From NCBI RefSeq assembly GCF_001866005.1, contig NZ_MLQR01000016.1, positions 106,374 through 160,993 on the forward strand: DNA of 54,620 bases, in the 5' to 3' direction. Position numbers and translations under genes: made by a program. Below the pieces are notes generated by a model. The model was not told the origin of the DNA, ran no database searches, and worked only from the letters and a program-made list of their open reading frames with translations. This DNA is from Anaerobacillus alkalilacustris (GTDB lineage: Bacteria; Bacillota; Bacilli; Bacillales; Anaerobacillaceae). This document shows, piece after piece, positions 54,519 to 54,620 of the stretch (positions are counted from its first letter, which is position 1; each line of letters starts with the position of its first letter).

Positions 54519-54620
54519 TTAAGGGAGGGCTTTCCCTTCAATCTTTCGAAGCCAGATATGCGCTGGTTTCCACAAAGTAGCCTTTAAATATCGGCTAATT
54601 TGCAATGTTTTTCGCTTACT
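54519..54620 (-). CDS. possible C-terminal part of a gene running off the window
   Basis: On the minus strand one frame is open from the window edge for 33 residues (SKRKTLQISRYLKATLWKPA..., ending GKALP) to a TAA at 54519-54521; the other frames close early. The composition is protein-like and basic. I do not recognise it, and 33 codons is short, so it may be chance. AAGGGA...TCCCTT at the stop could be a terminator arm. Confidence 0.3.
   Translation of the reverse strand, partial: SKRKTLQISRYLKATLWKPAHIWLRKIEGKALP

Overview
The window looks like chromosome of a low-GC, endospore-forming member of the Bacillaceae. Spore genes (SpoVIF-type protein, sleB/ypeB), many TTG/GTG starts behind strong Shine-Dalgarno sites, and a gene order close to the Bacillus subtilis yph-ypf-ype-ypb-res region support this. 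Nearly all genes lie on the minus strand. The plus-strand exceptions are ypzI, ansA, a 50-residue ORF, fer and a moaB-type gene. A facultative or anaerobic, B12-using relative (Anaerobacillus-like) would fit the formate-THF ligase, B12-dependent methionine synthase and absence of resBC, but that is inference.

Layout. 1-1.1 kb: tandem array of a structured repeat (called family A here). 1.1-10.8 kb: spoVIF-type gene, gpsA, plsY, der, yphA, ypzI, fni, S1-type RNA-binding protein, plsC, cmk, ypfB-like and PilZ protein ypfA/motI. 11.1-13.6 kb: sleB-ypeB germination operon, with a repetitive Pro/Gly/Thr linker in SleB. 14.1-22.2 kb: SAM-riboswitch-controlled metI-metC-yitJ-metH operon, a complete route from activated homoserine to methionine. 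22.3-30.2 kb: small zinc-ribbon protein, prsW, ansA, gudB, ddl, mecA-type adaptor, MerR/B12-type regulator and a membrane protein. 31-38.7 kb: fhs, two small hypothetical genes, CPBP protease, recQ, ypbB and ferredoxin. 38.8-45.7 kb: Crp/Fnr regulator, M14 and M23 peptidases with LysM, PHP phosphatase and VanW lipoprotein. 45.8-48 kb: cobalamin-riboswitch operon (DUF4430-type lipoprotein, ECF S component, PduO adenosyltransferase). 48-54.6 kb: moaB, second PHP phosphatase, resE, resD, resA and rluB.

The genes form themes: cobalamin (uptake and adenosylation operon, MetH, MerR/B12 regulator), one-carbon and methionine metabolism, envelope and spore cortex hydrolysis, and redox control (ResDE, ResA, Fer, Crp/Fnr).

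The most unusual content is between genes. Family A is a structured repeat (about 80-350 bp) at about 12 loci. Its 3' end nearly always abuts the A-tract of an intrinsic terminator of the adjoining minus-strand gene. Its stems are maintained by paired changes between subtypes. Two further hairpin families (B and C) resemble non-autonomous IS200/IS605 derivatives. No tRNA, rRNA, CRISPR array, prophage or intact transposase gene was seen.
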